Source of the DNA: Brevipalpus yothersi
Taxonomy: Eukaryota > Arthropoda > Arachnida > Trombidiformes > Tenuipalpidae
Assembly: GCA_003956705.1 (NCBI GenBank)
Contig: QZCP01000279.1
Span: forward strand, 62,001-126,000
Reading direction: 5' to 3'
DNA: 64,000 nt
In this document: piece after piece, positions 1 through 9,402 of the stretch
How the letters are laid out: each line of letters opens with the position of its first letter
Position numbering within the stretch: the first letter of the stretch is position 1
The notes under the pieces: generated by a model
Told to the model about the DNA's origin: nothing
The model's input: the letters and a program-made list of their open reading frames with translations, nothing else
Database searches by the model: none
Position numbers and translations under genes: made by a program

Positions 1-488
1 TGTCCATTTTGTGGTGTTTTTAAGCTACCATTACAATACTTGTTTGGTAGCCAGCTAGAAAGGGAAGAGGAAAGTACAACATCAACAATAACAACAACAC
101 CATTAAAAGGCTGTGATGTGTGGACTATGGTGTGGTCTTAGATTTAGTTGAAAAATTATATCTTGTATGAAACACTGAACCAAATCAATTATCCACCAAA
201 GATATCGCCCTCAAGCGATACGTTTTGCTCGAAAATGTTGAGCAGAATACTCCCTTTATGTAACAATCACTTTTATATTGAAAGGTAATTAACTATTGAG
301 ATTGTTTTCATAGCTTGTTGACTAATGACTTCCAACTCGAGCTGCAGCAGGATCTCTTGATCAAATTGCATCTGAGTGTTGTAAATTTGAGTGTAAAATT
401 TTTGAGAGCTTCCTTTATGATGGAAGCATTTCACCTATTGGATACAAGTTACAGATCGTTGATCTCTTCCATTTATATCATCTAATAG
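1..488. other. Upstream intron/unknown
   Basis: Left-edge stretch before the first clear RhoGAP exon. The first clear exon starts in phase 2, so the gene must have at least one exon further upstream. A short open stretch at about 345-480 could hold an exon, but I cannot tie it to a domain. The rest looks like intron. Confidence 0.4.
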
Positions 489-3400
489 GGTCAAGTTTGG
501 TGTTCCCTTGGACCAAGTGTGTTATATACACAACGATATTCCTGGACCCTTGTTGATATTGATACTGAAGCTCAACAAAGAGGGACCTTACAAGAAAGAT
601 GTTTTCAGGGCTCCAGGACATCAGGCTAATATGAAAAAATTGATTCATTTTCTACAGGTCAGTAATTGTGTCGAGAAATATCTTTCAAGTTTGCTTAGAA
701 ATCAAACGCATGGACGATATTTCCTGCTTTATGGTGATGAGAAATCATTCAAATGTCAACCTCCTCCTTCATTAATAGACTGGTCGTTTGGTGAACATCG
801 ACAATTTCAGTGTATATACTATTGCATCGGTGCTGAAGAAATTTCTTCGCAAATTGCCTGATGGCATTTTTGGTCACGAGGTGGAATGTCGCTTATTCGA
901 CTTGATCGATGGCGATGATGTGGATGAAAAGCGGGAAGAAATTCATCGGTAATTTGTTAACGCCTATTAACCATTATTAACCATTTAATAGATTCCCCGT
1001 TTGCTTTTTTCTCCATCAAGTTGAGTTAGTCATAAATTCTCACTCATTGTTGATTAGACTTCTAGTATAAGTCATCAATCCAGTATTCAAATATTGTTTC
1101 CGATAGCCCCAAGTCCTAGCCATGATCCCATCAAGGAGAATCACGATAGCAATTATCAAATTACATTGTAATGTTGACATGTTATCTTTCTTTTCTCGAG
1201 TTTAGATTGATTACTTCATTGCCGATAGTCAATCAACATCTTCTCGTACTACTCTTTGGAACTTTTCATGCAATTGCGAATGCAAGTGAAAGAGCCAACA
1301 CCGGAATGACCAGTGGAGCATTGGGTGTGTCTGTTGCTCCATCTTTCTTTCAAAGCTGTGTCTCTGATGGTTGCAAAATTGCCAAGATGGAAGATGTCCA
1401 GAGATTCAAGGTAATTGTTTTTTAATGTTCATTAAAAATACAAAACGGTCTACACCCTACTCAAAGGGAGAAAGAAGGGAAAGAGAGCATCTCAATGGCA
1501 TCATCGTTCGTGCCAATGCCCTCTCGAGAGCTGGAACTACACTCCACTCTCAGTTCCAGATAGGCGCGATTAACTCTTTCGGACTCTAATCCTTGCATGC
1601 CAGTGGATTTTAAACGATTAGATAAGCATAGATAAACTGATTTCGGTCGTGTTATCATTAGACAGTTAGTCTTCCGTGACAGTTACCATCTCATATCTCT
1701 CGAACAACTGACTCATGCATAATGAAAACGAATGCTTTTACGTACTGTTCAGTTCGTTATCCGAGCCTCATCTAGCGATGAACTTTTATTTTGTCAATTT
1801 TGTTTGCTTTTCAATTTCTACAGCAGTAGTGGAGTCGTAGTGGAGATGGTATACTTCATGACTGTTCTTCTTGTAGTCTTCTCTTGATTTCAAACATCAA
1901 TTTAGCAACTCCATAATTCATCCTCATACAAATTTAGACTACCAAAACATTGCACATTTTAGTTTGATTACTCAGTCATACTCATTGAATCAGCATAGAT
2001 CAGGTAATCTTACTAACTGTTCGGTGGGTTCGTTAACCAATTTTTTTTACCACTTATATCTTGAACCATGTGATCTTTTCTTGATTCCTTTTCCATGGTG
2101 AATTCTTTTCTGTGTGATATGTGGTCTTGATGAATAACCAGGCTCTGAATAGTTGCGATCTTTTCCGTGGGCACTGCTTCCTGGACGAAGACGTGATCCT
2201 CCCCGTCCTGGTCCATAGTGGCCTAGGGTATTACCATAGGAAGTGGAAGGACTAGCGAAACTTTCTCGTCCACTACCTCGCGTGCTTGATCCGTAACCAA
2301 ATCCAGTTTTTTGCTGTGTATGAACATGATGAGACTCGTGGGGATGATAGTAATCCTCTCCATGATGTCGATGAGCAGGACGATGATGAGTATGATGGCG
2401 ATATATTCCACGGCTCTTGCGAGATGATCTAGTGTCCAGAGATGAAGTCACTTCACATATAGCTATGATTAGTAAAAAAATTAAGCACACTTTTGGACTT
2501 GGCATTATTCACTTTCGGGATTTCACTCAACCTTAGACACACAACTTGACTGTTCCTGAAACAAACTGATCTGCAATGGACTCTTGATATTGATCATATC
2601 TTCGCTTTTATACTTCCCAACTTCCAAGCTTGTGAGAAGTGATACTGTTCTCCTTACCAATCGATTGGTCAAGCTTTTGGCCATAGGACGCGGAAACAAG
2701 TTTCGGGAAGTGTGGGTTTCTGGCCTTTCAGCTAATTTCAAGTCATTTATATGCAGGATTCCTTAACATATTGTGAAAGTGAAACTGCTCATCACTTTAC
2801 TCTTTACCTCTCTCCACCTCTTGCCACTTTCACTTTCGATCCTCTGTTGCTTGTACGTAAGGCTATTACTCCCGCCCGCTTACCGTTCTGTTCAATCTGT
2901 GACTTTTTGTCCCTTTCTCTCTCATCGCGACGGGAATTCATCTCCCATGATGTTTGATAGTTTTCGAACAGCCAGGGTCATGAAAACCGAATCCAAACAT
3001 GTTACACCATGACTGAAGGCAAACTTTGCCTGATTATGTTTTTCTAAGCGTCAAAACTCGCATACCCTACCTTCCGGTTGTCTACTTTTCAGAAGAAAAA
3101 TTCAATATTCTTCACACTTTCACTCATTTTCTCATCTCTCTAACTGAACAGATCTCTCAGAGGTCAGTTACCGTCAAATGTTAAGAAACTTCTTCATTCA
3201 AGATTCATTGTCCTCTGCTAATGATAGTTTCAGTTTCAGTCATCGTATGATATCTTTGGATATAAACTTTTGACGAAAGTGTTGATCTCCAATTTTTTAT
3301 GTCTCCAGAAAGTCATTAATCAAGATTCTCAACAAATTCTTTCTATGATTTCTACAGGTTGCAACAATAATCATGAAATTCTTAATCGATAATTTCGGCG

Positions 3401-4123
3401 TTTCCAATCTATTTGGTCGTGAGAATTATGAATATTATGCACGAATTAGTGGAAGAGTTCTCAAAGTTGAGAAAAATTGGATTTTCGCTTTCAAATATCC
3501 TCCTGACAGTTTCGTTCCAAGTGAGTAGTGATCTCTTCTTTTTTTGTTTTCCTTAAAAAAATTCAATTTATCGAACGCGATATCGATTCTTTTCTCACAC
3601 CTCAAACTCTCCTTATTGATCCTCCTCGCTTATCTTTACAGAGGAATACTTCTCCTATCTGGGATTACCGTGCCTGGAACTCATGGGATCAAGCTGCACA
3701 GACCCAGAAAACTCATCATACCATTTACATCAAGTAATCTCAACCAAATCGAGTCCAACATGTGGAACTGCGTCCCAAAATACCATTACAGCCCCGAGTC
3801 ACCATTTTACAGAGCAATTTATGCATGAAAAGGAAGACATTCAAGAGGTATTGTCTGGATAAGGTCATTTTTTCATTGTAATCCCTATCCTCATTCATTA
3901 ATTTTCAAAAATACTAATACTCCTCTCTTTTTTTCATTAGAATGATGAAGAGAGTCTCAATCTAGAGCAACTACGTCAGGTCAATAGGTATGCTGAAAGT
4001 ACAAAATCTCTTTCTTTCCTACCCATCGTCCATGAGCGACAAACTCAACGAATGAAAACTCGGTCCGAATGGTTTCTTAATCCGAATGACAATGTTCACT
4101 GGATGGGTCTCTCTCATTCTTGA
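489..4123 (+). CDS. RhoGAP-domain protein, ARHGAP20-like (5' partial)
   Basis: GTPase-activating protein for Rho-family small G proteins, acting in the cytosol or at membranes. I join exons 489-657, 699-733, 811-948, 1206-1410, 3358-3520, 3642-3847 and 3941-4123; all phases agree and the last exon ends in TGA. The first three exons carry the start of the RhoGAP fold: GVPL, then GPYKKDVFRAPG (the arginine-finger region, FR with the R conserved), then VYTIASVLKKFLRKLP. Exon 1206-1410 carries the MTSGALGVSVAPSFF helix, and exon 3358-3520 finishes the domain. The C-terminal tail of about 125 residues is Ser/Thr/His-rich and lacks a recognised domain. Spacing in the domain fits ARHGAP20/TAGAP better than other RhoGAPs. 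The 41-base intron 658-698 is very short but is the only one that restores phase. The N-terminal part (PH and RA domains in ARHGAP20) would lie left of the window. The 1.95 kb intron 1411-3357 houses another gene on the opposite strand. Confidence 0.8.
2047..2505 (-). CDS. Histidine-rich secreted protein, nested in RhoGAP intron
   Basis: A single-exon gene for 152 residues, not recognised as a known family. Residues 1-22 form a signal peptide (MPSPKVCLIFLLIIAICEV and so on), so the product should be secreted. After it comes a histidine-rich block (about residues 36-65, 12 His in 30 positions). Next is a Gly/Ser/Tyr/Arg-rich low-complexity middle (YGSSTRGSGR, HYGPGRGGSRLRPGSS), then a basic His/Lys tail ending RYKW. 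The only cysteines are inside the signal peptide, so no disulfides are expected. It lies antisense inside the RhoGAP intron. A TATA-like box sits about 100 bases upstream. The composition resembles cuticle, silk-associated, metal-binding or antimicrobial glycine/histidine-rich proteins, but that is analogy only. Confidence 0.7.
   Translation of the reverse strand: MPSPKVCLIFLLIIAICEVTSSLDTRSSRKSRGIYRHHTHHRPAHRHHGEDYYHPHESHHVHTQQKTGFGYGSSTRGSGRESFASPSTSYGNTLGHYGPGRGGSRLRPGSSAHGKDRNYSEPGYSSRPHITQKRIHHGKGIKKRSHGSRYKW
2604..2612 (-). promoter_or_regulatory. TATA box for His-rich secreted gene
   Basis: Reads TATAAAAGC on the minus strand, about 100 bases upstream of the ATG at 2505. This is a canonical TATA element for a nested tissue-specific gene; the exact transcription start is not determined. 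Confidence 0.5.
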
Positions 4124-4961
4124 CACACCAGCTAAATTTTATCGGTGTAAATTTGATATTGGAATTGACATGAATTGTCACTTTTTACTTTTTTAATTCT
4201 GATCAGTATTATTCAAAATTAAAAGCACACCAATCGATTTTAAAATTTCTTCCAATTATTACTGTACCATAGTTTTCATGCTTTTGATCGATGATTCCGT
4301 TAGTGGCTGAGAATAGAGCTTAGAAGATAGAGTATCGGATGAAATGCCCGGACATTAGTGGGGAGTCTCACTTCAGCAACTGACACTCCAGAATCTTCAA
4401 TTCAAACTCACAGAAAAACTGAAAAAAAATCAAAAGCAGCCTCCATGTTATTGTTGTGAATGCTTTCTGAGAATAATTTTCGCCTCCAATGCAATATTAT
4501 GCGAGCAAATTAACCAAGTACATGATAGCAAGCCAAACTTGGCCTCCGCTCACAACGTCTGTCAGCATTCTTAGCCGATCAGCTCATCACTCTCAACGTC
4601 CCACTCAATTCCACTATGGAGAATAATAAAACGGTGTGGATTAAACACATCTTGCTGTTTTCGAGGTTAAATTTGGGAAAATATTTTTTCGACTTTTTTT
4701 CCATCATAGAAACTTGTATCAAGAATCAAGAATCGAGAATCGAGAATCGATCCAAGGTAAGGGCGCGAGCTGTTTCTGGAAACTTCCAGCAGCTTCCAAC
4801 AAGCTTGCTCTGTTCAATAAGTATCACTCGATTCACTTCTCTTGAACCTTTAAAGCGCTTTTAAGCTTTGTTTTGATCACTTCACTTCAACACAAGTGTT
4901 TTGAATTCATTACGTGCCATTGTTGTTCGTGTGTCAGTGAATTTACGGAATATTATTGACC
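4124..4961. other. Intergenic and MLF 5' region
   Basis: Between the RhoGAP stop codon and the MLF start. It holds a short 8-base tandem repeat of the form GAGAATC at about 4726-4750 and a perfect heat-shock element further right. ORFs in the stretch have no family signal and are probably 5' leader sequence. Confidence 0.5.
4774..4786 (+). promoter_or_regulatory. Heat-shock element upstream of MLF
   Basis: TTCTGGAAACTTC matches the HSF1 consensus TTCnnGAAnnTTC exactly (three inverted pentamers). A further TTCC lies a few bases downstream. It is 176 bases before the MLF start codon. Confidence 0.55.
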
Positions 4962-5785
4962 ATGTTCGACGATTTTTTTCGTCACGTTGATGATGTGATG
5001 AGAAATTTCATGATGGACGATCCGTGGATGGATGGTTCATCGAGATTTGATCCACACAGACCTTTCCCGGATTATCATAATCAACCTCCAAGATCTCTTC
5101 GTGATCAGTTTGTGGAACCAGATTTTCCATCCAGGAGAAGGCCATGGAATGCAGTTCGAGATGGTGGAATGGATCGTTCTCTACAACCCTATGGTTTGGA
5201 TTCTTTCTTTGATCAGATGCCTCAGGGACAGACATATTACAAGTCATATACGTATTCCAAAACATCAAATGGAGATGTAAGTACAAGTAATTTTTTCTCT
5301 ATTTATTGAAACATCTCATCTTCAACTCATCAATAACGATTTTTTTTGTTTGATTTCATTAGAAAATTGAGGAAAGAAAGATAGAAACTGATCATAGTGG
5401 GAAGAAAATCGAGTCTCTAACACGGAAGATCGGCGATAAAGTGGTTTCTGTTACTTCCAGAGGAGATGCGTCCGGTGTGAAAGAGGTCGATCAAAATCTG
5501 GTCAATATTGATGAAGGTAAGACTTTCCCTTTCATGTCCCTCATTCGTCACTAATTATTATAATTTATGTCATACTCTTTCCCAGATGAAATTGACAAAT
5601 TCGAAAGGGAATGGAAAGAGCAATCCTGGTTCAATCCATGGTCTAACAGATCTTTTCCTCCTACCCCCACCATTGAGGCTATTGAAGATACACCCAGAGA
5701 GAAGAGCGATCTGAATTCGGAAAGGAAAGAAGACGATTCCAAATCGAAATCTTGGTTGGGAAAGCTGAAATCTCTCATCAAGTAA
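4962..5785 (+). CDS. Mlf: Myeloid leukemia factor (MLF) family protein
   Basis: Exons 4962-5276, 5363-5516 and 5586-5785 join in matching phases (0 and 1) to give 222 residues, close to insect and vertebrate MLF length. The start is the first ATG; residues MFDDFFRHVDDVMRNFM resemble the MLF N-terminus. The middle carries the family signature: YYKSYTYSKTSNGD, then EERKIETDHSGKKIESLTRK, then IGDKVVSVTS, a G-V-KE stretch and an acidic DEDEIDKFEREW. This follows the MLF pattern of E-x-R, D-x-x-G, IGDR and a final F-x-x-EW. In flies MLF stabilises RUNX factors with the chaperone DnaJ-1 and associates with protein aggregates. The C-terminal 60 residues are charged and end KSWLGKLKSLIK, a possible amphipathic helix. 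An AATAAA signal follows at about 5850. HAX1 has a similar layout, but the IGDK and EREW motifs favour MLF. Confidence 0.82.
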
Positions 5786-6074
5786 TAGCTCACCTATCCT
5801 CATCACGTAATAATTCATATATAAAGTTAGTTGATCTCCTCTGTTTTAACCAAATAAATGTTATATAATCTAGTTTATCATTAAACTTTTATCCATTTTA
5901 TTAACTACGTGGTTCAGTCAGCAAGTTAGCTGTGAGATTTAAGAACGATATAAGTCAATGGTGTCCATCTCAGAGAGTGATGATTACATATGAATGAGAG
6001 ATACTGCCAGTCAAACAAGGTAACATTATGTTTATTCTTGAACGCGATTAAAACAAAAAATATTACATGTTCTT

Positions 6075-7474
6075 TCAGTGTTGAGCCCACTGAATAGACT
6101 TGATGTCGATTCCTTCTTGAACCATTTCCCAGAGAGGGCTCATATCACGAAGTCGACTAACATGTTTAATACAACTAGCAATAGTGAAATCAACCTCAGC
6201 TTCGGTTGTAAATCGTCCAATTCCAAATCTTATCGATGAGTGGGCCAGATCCTCTTCGGAACCGATAGCACGCAATACATAGGAAGGTTCAAGAGAAGAA
6301 GAAGTGCATGCAGAACCAGATGAAAGGGCAATATCTTTTAGAGCTATCAAAAGGCTCTCTCCTTCAACACAAGAGAACGAAAGGTTCACGCAACCAGGAT
6401 AGCTGTTTTCTAGAGATCCATTGACAATTACTTGAGGAATATTGTTCAATATTCCATCGATTAGGCGCTTCGAAAGCCTGGCAACATGACGATGGTCATA
6501 GTTCATCTCTTCCAGAGCCAATTCACTTGCAGCTCCTAAACCTACGACCAGAGGAGTTGGCACAGTTCCACTACGAAGTCCTCGCTCTTGTCCTCCACCA
6601 CTTTGAAGAGCTTCTACTCGAACACGTGGTCTACGACGAACAAAAATAGCTCCAATACCTTTAGGTCCATAAATTTTATGGCCACTTATGGACATCAAAT
6701 CGATGTTCATTTTGTTAACATCTAAGGGAATCTTGCCCAAAGCTTGAGCAGCATCTGTATGGAAGAAAACTTTACGATCTCGACAGAGAGCACCAATCTC
6801 CGAGACTGGTTGCTTGATACCGATTTCATTGTTGACAGTCATTATAGACACTAGAACCGTTTCATCAGTGATGGCTCTCTCCAATTCCTTGAGATCTATC
6901 AGTCCTGAAGTTTGTACGGGTAAGTAAGTGACTCGGAATCCCTCGTTCTCGAGAAATCGACATGAATCGAGAACACATTTGTGTTCAGTTTGAGTAGTGA
7001 TGAGATGCTTTTTCTTGTCACGATAAAATCTTGCAACACCTTTTATCGCAATGTTATTCGACTCAGTTGCACCGGAAGTGAAGAATATCTCTTTTGGGTC
7101 AGCACCAATCAATCTGGCTACTTGTTCTCGAGCTTTTTCAACAGCACTTTCGCTTTCCCAGCCGTAAGCATGAGTACGAGAATGAGGATTACCATAGAAC
7201 GAAGTCAGATAGGGCAACATGGCATCCAATACTCGAGGATCCATGGGAGCAGTTGCTTGTACATCCATGTACAATGGTCGAAGCTCTTTAGAGTCGAGTT
7301 TGGCATCTGTGAAGACACAATGTTAAGGTCTAATTCATCGTCAATCACCGGAGTGATTGGAACTTGTGACTCACCTTCAAAATTCAGCGTAATACTGGCT
7401 AGTGATCGTGATTGGTGCCAGAATTCTTTAGATTTTGATGAAGAAATTTTAGACAAAACCCTTCGCATAGCCAT
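6075..7474 (-). CDS. NFS1: Mitochondrial cysteine desulfurase NFS1
   Basis: Pyridoxal-phosphate enzyme that takes sulfur from cysteine for Fe-S cluster assembly with ISCU, ISD11 and frataxin in mitochondria. Two exons (7474-7375 and 7306-6075) split by a 68-base intron give 443 residues; human NFS1 is 457. The match is nearly end to end: YMDVQATAP, GNPHSRTHAYGWESE, FTSGATESNNIAIKG, HTDAAQALGKIPLDV, the PLP lysine in SISGHKIYGPKG, QSGGGQERGLRSGTVPTP, and the mobile catalytic cysteine loop SSGSACTSSSLEPSYVLRAIG. The C-terminus ends SIQWAQH like other eukaryotic NFS1. I chose the ATG at 7474 because MAMRRVLSKISSSKS is a good mitochondrial presequence; upstream in-frame codons probably lie in the leader. 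Confidence 0.96.
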
Positions 7475-7867
7475 TTTGATTGGGAAGCGAGTTAAAACCG
7501 GGATCAAAACAATAACATCGATTGCATCAATGCACTCGCATGAGAACATGAGAACATGAAAACATGAAAACATTGCAAAAACAGCGCGCGTGATTTGAGA
7601 CAGGTCCGTTAGTCATGAATCGATCGTCACATTATCAGTTTCTAGAATCTGGATTCCCTTCAAATTGCGAAAAATTAATGAAAATACTTGGTAAAATGCA
7701 TGAAATTTATTTACAAAAATTTTTAAAATGACATATTCAATGAGTGATTAGTAAGAGCTGATGAACTATGGAGGACTTCACATGTTTATATGAGATGGAC
7801 GGAAAATTATGGAATGGAGATCGAAGATTTGGATTAGTTATTGAAATTTTGTATCATTCAAAATTTG
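7475..7867. other. Intergenic between NFS1 and B3GAT3
   Basis: NFS1 leader and B3GAT3 3' flank. It holds an imperfect tandem repeat of GAGAACAT/GAAAACAT at about 7545-7574. Nothing else is recognised. Confidence 0.5.
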
Positions 7868-8779
7868 CTAAAGTGAGATACCCTCAATGGAGGGCACTTT
7901 CAATTTGGCCTCTTGTTCCAAATTTGGCTTTGCCGTTCTAGTGTGCCAAACAAGGACGAGAGTACACTTGTTGGCTTTTGGTTCCATTTCTTCAGGACCA
8001 GAGATCAATTGTTTGAGAATGTATGATTCTTGGAATCCTCTCGCAAGTTTTGGAGTGAAATAAGCATTCGAATGTAGAAGAAGAAGCTGAACATTCACAG
8101 CAAAGGAGGCCATATCGATTGGATAAAGCCGCTCAGGCTTCCAAACCGAATTGAAGCCGATAACTTTTCCATCATCACCGACAATAGGTCTCTCCACCAA
8201 TAATCCACCAACAAGACCAACAGGCCAGCAACTAACTCTTTGTGTATCACGCATTTCCTCAAAAATAGCTATATCATAAGTATTATCATCATCAGCAAAA
8301 TAAACTACCCCGTTTGGATCTATTTCATCAGCATTTTTCCGGAGCCATCGCAAGCCTTCGTTTCGTTGATTGAACCCTTTAGGTCTAAGCCAACTTGGAT
8401 CTTGAGCCTTGTTCCTGAAGCCCTTGGGAGTTTCAGCGAAAAGATGAGTTATTTTCATCTTGTTTCTCGTTGAAGCGAGTTCTGAAAGCCTATGTAAAAA
8501 TGAAATGACCATATTCCCTCTCTCTGGGGCATCTTCCACAACAATCCAATGTAGATTATTGACATGTAAAATCGTATTTGCAAATCGCGTTAGCTCTGCT
8601 TTCTGCTGTGGTCTAGCGTAAGTTGGAGTGATAACATAAATTGTATTTTCTCGCTTCACAGAGCTATTCCTCTGCCCGAGGTCGCTGTTTTTTGAAAATT
8701 TATCAATCATCAGCTTACTTATCACGAAAACTGTACCAAAAGTTGCTATCCAAAGAGCTAGTGTCTTCAGAGATCGCAT
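7868..8779 (-). CDS. B3GAT3: Galactosylgalactosylxylosylprotein 3-beta-glucuronosyltransferase (GlcAT-I)
   Basis: Golgi type II enzyme (GT43) that adds the glucuronic acid completing the proteoglycan linker tetrasaccharide, needed for heparan and chondroitin sulfate. It is an intronless 303-residue frame. Residues about 7-25 form the signal anchor (LALWIATFGTVFVISKLMI). Then come TIYVITPTYARPQQKAEL, HWIVVEDA, GFNQRNEGLRWLR and the UDP/Mn-binding DxD motif in VVYFADDDNTYD. These are followed by WPVGLVGG, DMASFAVNV, the catalytic-base region RGFQESYILKQL and the C-terminal CTLVLVWHTRTAKP. Length and motifs match human B3GAT3 (335 aa) with a shorter stem. Related GT43 members B3GAT1/2 are less similar in the C-terminal block. 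Confidence 0.93.
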   Translation of the reverse strand: MRSLKTLALWIATFGTVFVISKLMIDKFSKNSDLGQRNSSVKRENTIYVITPTYARPQQKAELTRFANTILHVNNLHWIVVEDAPERGNMVISFLHRLSELASTRNKMKITHLFAETPKGFRNKAQDPSWLRPKGFNQRNEGLRWLRKNADEIDPNGVVYFADDDNTYDIAIFEEMRDTQRVSCWPVGLVGGLLVERPIVGDDGKVIGFNSVWKPERLYPIDMASFAVNVQLLLLHSNAYFTPKLARGFQESYILKQLISGPEEMEPKANKCTLVLVWHTRTAKPNLEQEAKLKVPSIEGISL

Positions 8780-9402
8780 CAGTTCGAGTTGAATGGAAGA
8801 ACCAAAGTTCGAGAATCGATCTCAAATTTAGAAACTATCTTTTTTCCCATCAATGCGAAAAATCGATGAACATGCTTAAATCACATGTTTTTATGAGTAA
8901 GATTTTGTCATCGTCATCTTTAGTCAGATTTCAAACAAGAAACTCAAGTAAATAAGTTTACATTAGCACAACATTTCATCAGCATATGAGAAGAAAAAAC
9001 CTGAAAAAAGATTTCAGAACCAGTGTTCAACAAGGATTCAGCTGACTGTGTTGATCGAAGCCGGAAAAAATACACACCAAACAGTACCACAAATCATTAA
9101 GTGTATTGTGATCGAAGAAAATATGAACCACAATTTAAATGCCGATTCTTTGTTCAATCAAACATGAAAAGTGAAAAATTTAAAAAGATTTTAAACATTT
9201 AAAAATGTGTTCACAATCACAAGTTTTGAAGCGAAATGTCAAGATGATTAAACGTCGCCAGTCGTTTAAAAGGCGCTGCTGTTGAATGAATTGCGAAAAT
9301 ATTACATTTTTTCTTTCATTTTCAATTGATATTATTTAAATTGTGTTTGTGTGCTTTTTTATTGTCATTAATTGTTTCAAATTGAATTGATTTGTGGTCA
9401 AA
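8780..9402. promoter_or_regulatory. Divergent promoter region, B3GAT3 / PSMD2
   Basis: The 623 bases between two head-to-head genes must hold both promoters. It is very AT-rich, with no clear TATA box in a fixed position and no additional ORF of note. Confidence 0.4.

Noticed and set aside
658..810. Open read-through between the first and third RhoGAP exons
   Set aside because: Reading straight through puts the next RhoGAP segment out of frame; splicing with exon 699-733 restores it.
4616..4864. 82-codon frame upstream of MLF
   Set aside because: Overlaps the heat-shock element and repeat, no motif; most likely promoter and leader sequence.
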